A stretch of DNA of 5,473 bases from an uncultured Romboutsia sp. (GTDB taxonomy: Bacteria > Bacillota > Clostridia > Peptostreptococcales > Peptostreptococcaceae). Both the position numbers and the translations under genes were made by a program. Shown here piece by piece: positions 5,239-5,473 of this stretch. Every line of letters begins with the position of its first letter. The stretch's first letter is position 1. Location of the stretch: assembly GCA_937880075.1 (NCBI GenBank), contig CALFLM010000001.1:1-5473 (forward strand), in the 5' to 3' direction. Under the pieces are notes generated by a model. It had not been told where the DNA came from and did no database searches. It worked only from the letters and a program-made list of their open reading frames with translations.

Positions 5239-5246
5239 TGTCGAAA
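5239..5246 (+). promoter_or_regulatory. Spo0A-type box (0A box), copy 2
   Basis: TGTCGAAA on the + strand, the inverted partner of copy 1. It lies about 40 nt upstream of a possible -10 (TATAAA at 5279-5284) that has no good -35, the arrangement expected of an activator-dependent promoter. The two boxes could also pair as an 8-bp RNA stem with a 16-nt loop, a competing explanation. Confidence 0.5.
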
Positions 5247-5465
5247 AAAATTATAAAAAATATATAAAAAAATAATAGTATAAATTTATATCTAAAAATT
5301 AACCAAATTTAACTAATGATGAATGAAAATTTTTTCTATTATCATCTACAGTTTCTATCATATTAATATATATTAGCTACTAAATATTTTATGATTACAT
5401 ATAAAGATGAGGTAAATGGATTTATAGGAAACTTAAAAAGTTAAGAAAGTAAAACACTAAAAATT

Positions 5466-5470
5466 GGGAG
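5466..5470 (+). promoter_or_regulatory. Possible ribosome binding site of a gene starting beyond the window
   Basis: GGGAG at 5466-5470, preceded by AATT, has the form of the sites used by the genes in this window and is only 3 nt from the edge. A + strand start codon within the next 10 nt outside would confirm it. Confidence 0.35.
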
Positions 5471-5473
5471 TAA

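Larger units (their letters stand above)
5098..5473 (+). other. 376-nt gene-free, signal-rich intergenic region
   Basis: Neither strand has a convincing reading frame. The longest ATG frame that I traced on the + strand, at 5316, is 16 codons and has no RBS. The stretch holds the end of the kinase stem-loop, four G-runs between 5133 and 5188, a 7-bp hairpin at 5177-5195, two inverted TGTCGAAA boxes at 5215-5246, a possible -10 TATAAA at 5279-5284, and GGGAG at 5466-5470. It looks like a long promoter and leader for a gene beginning just beyond the window, but no good -35/-10 pair could be assigned. Confidence 0.6.

Noticed and set aside
5316..5366. 16-codon ATG frame in the terminal intergenic region
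   Set aside because: No ribosome binding site, no protein-like features and very short.
1..5473. CRISPR arrays, tRNA/rRNA genes, insertion sequences, phage attachment sites
   Set aside because: No regularly spaced palindromic repeats, no cloverleaf or rRNA core sequences, and no transposase or terminal inverted repeats were seen on either strand.

Overview
The window is AT-rich DNA (very rich in A/T homopolymers) that reads as a Gram-positive, endospore-forming Clostridia chromosome, most like Peptostreptococcaceae or a close relative. The grounds are the A-ending codons, strong purine-rich ribosome binding sites (AGGGGG and AGGGAGG types), intrinsic terminators with short U-tracts, an FtsX/M23-hydrolase pair, an SLH-anchored surface protein and a pair of perfect Spo0A-type boxes. 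The genus cannot be fixed from what is visible. All supported genes lie on the + strand.

Layout. (1) 2-1505: the 3' end of ftsX, then 18 nt later a secreted coiled-coil M23 peptidase, closed by an intrinsic terminator. This is the Gram-positive analogue of FtsEX with EnvC/CwlO/PcsB, in which a membrane ABC-like complex switches on a peptidoglycan hydrolase. (2) 1558-2093: a single-domain DEDDh 3'-5' exonuclease (DnaQ/epsilon type) with its own terminator. (3) 2094-3693: an AT-rich regulatory gap containing a 14-nt direct repeat, then an SLH-domain surface protein whose C-terminal half is built of three diverged helical modules. Just after its stop codon, in the same reading frame, lies what looks like the shrunken start of a fourth module running into the terminator hairpin. 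(4) 3803-5097: a two-gene unit. An unrecognised 96-residue protein overlaps by 10 nt a soluble serine/threonine protein kinase with a degenerate glycine loop, a non-RD catalytic loop and an unusual C-terminal extension. (5) 5098-5473: 376 nt with no gene on either strand but dense in signals: a 12-bp perfect stem-loop at the kinase stop, repeated G-rich motifs including a small hairpin, two inverted TGTCGAAA boxes (Spo0A-like), and a Shine-Dalgarno-like GGGAG at the very edge that suggests another + strand gene starts just outside.

The cell-envelope theme (FtsX, M23 hydrolase, SLH protein) is clear. The kinase and its small partner are the least explained part and the best candidate for an undescribed system. 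They have no transmembrane or PASTA segment, so they are not a PrkC/Stk1-type cell-wall-sensing kinase. No substrate can be named from the sequence.
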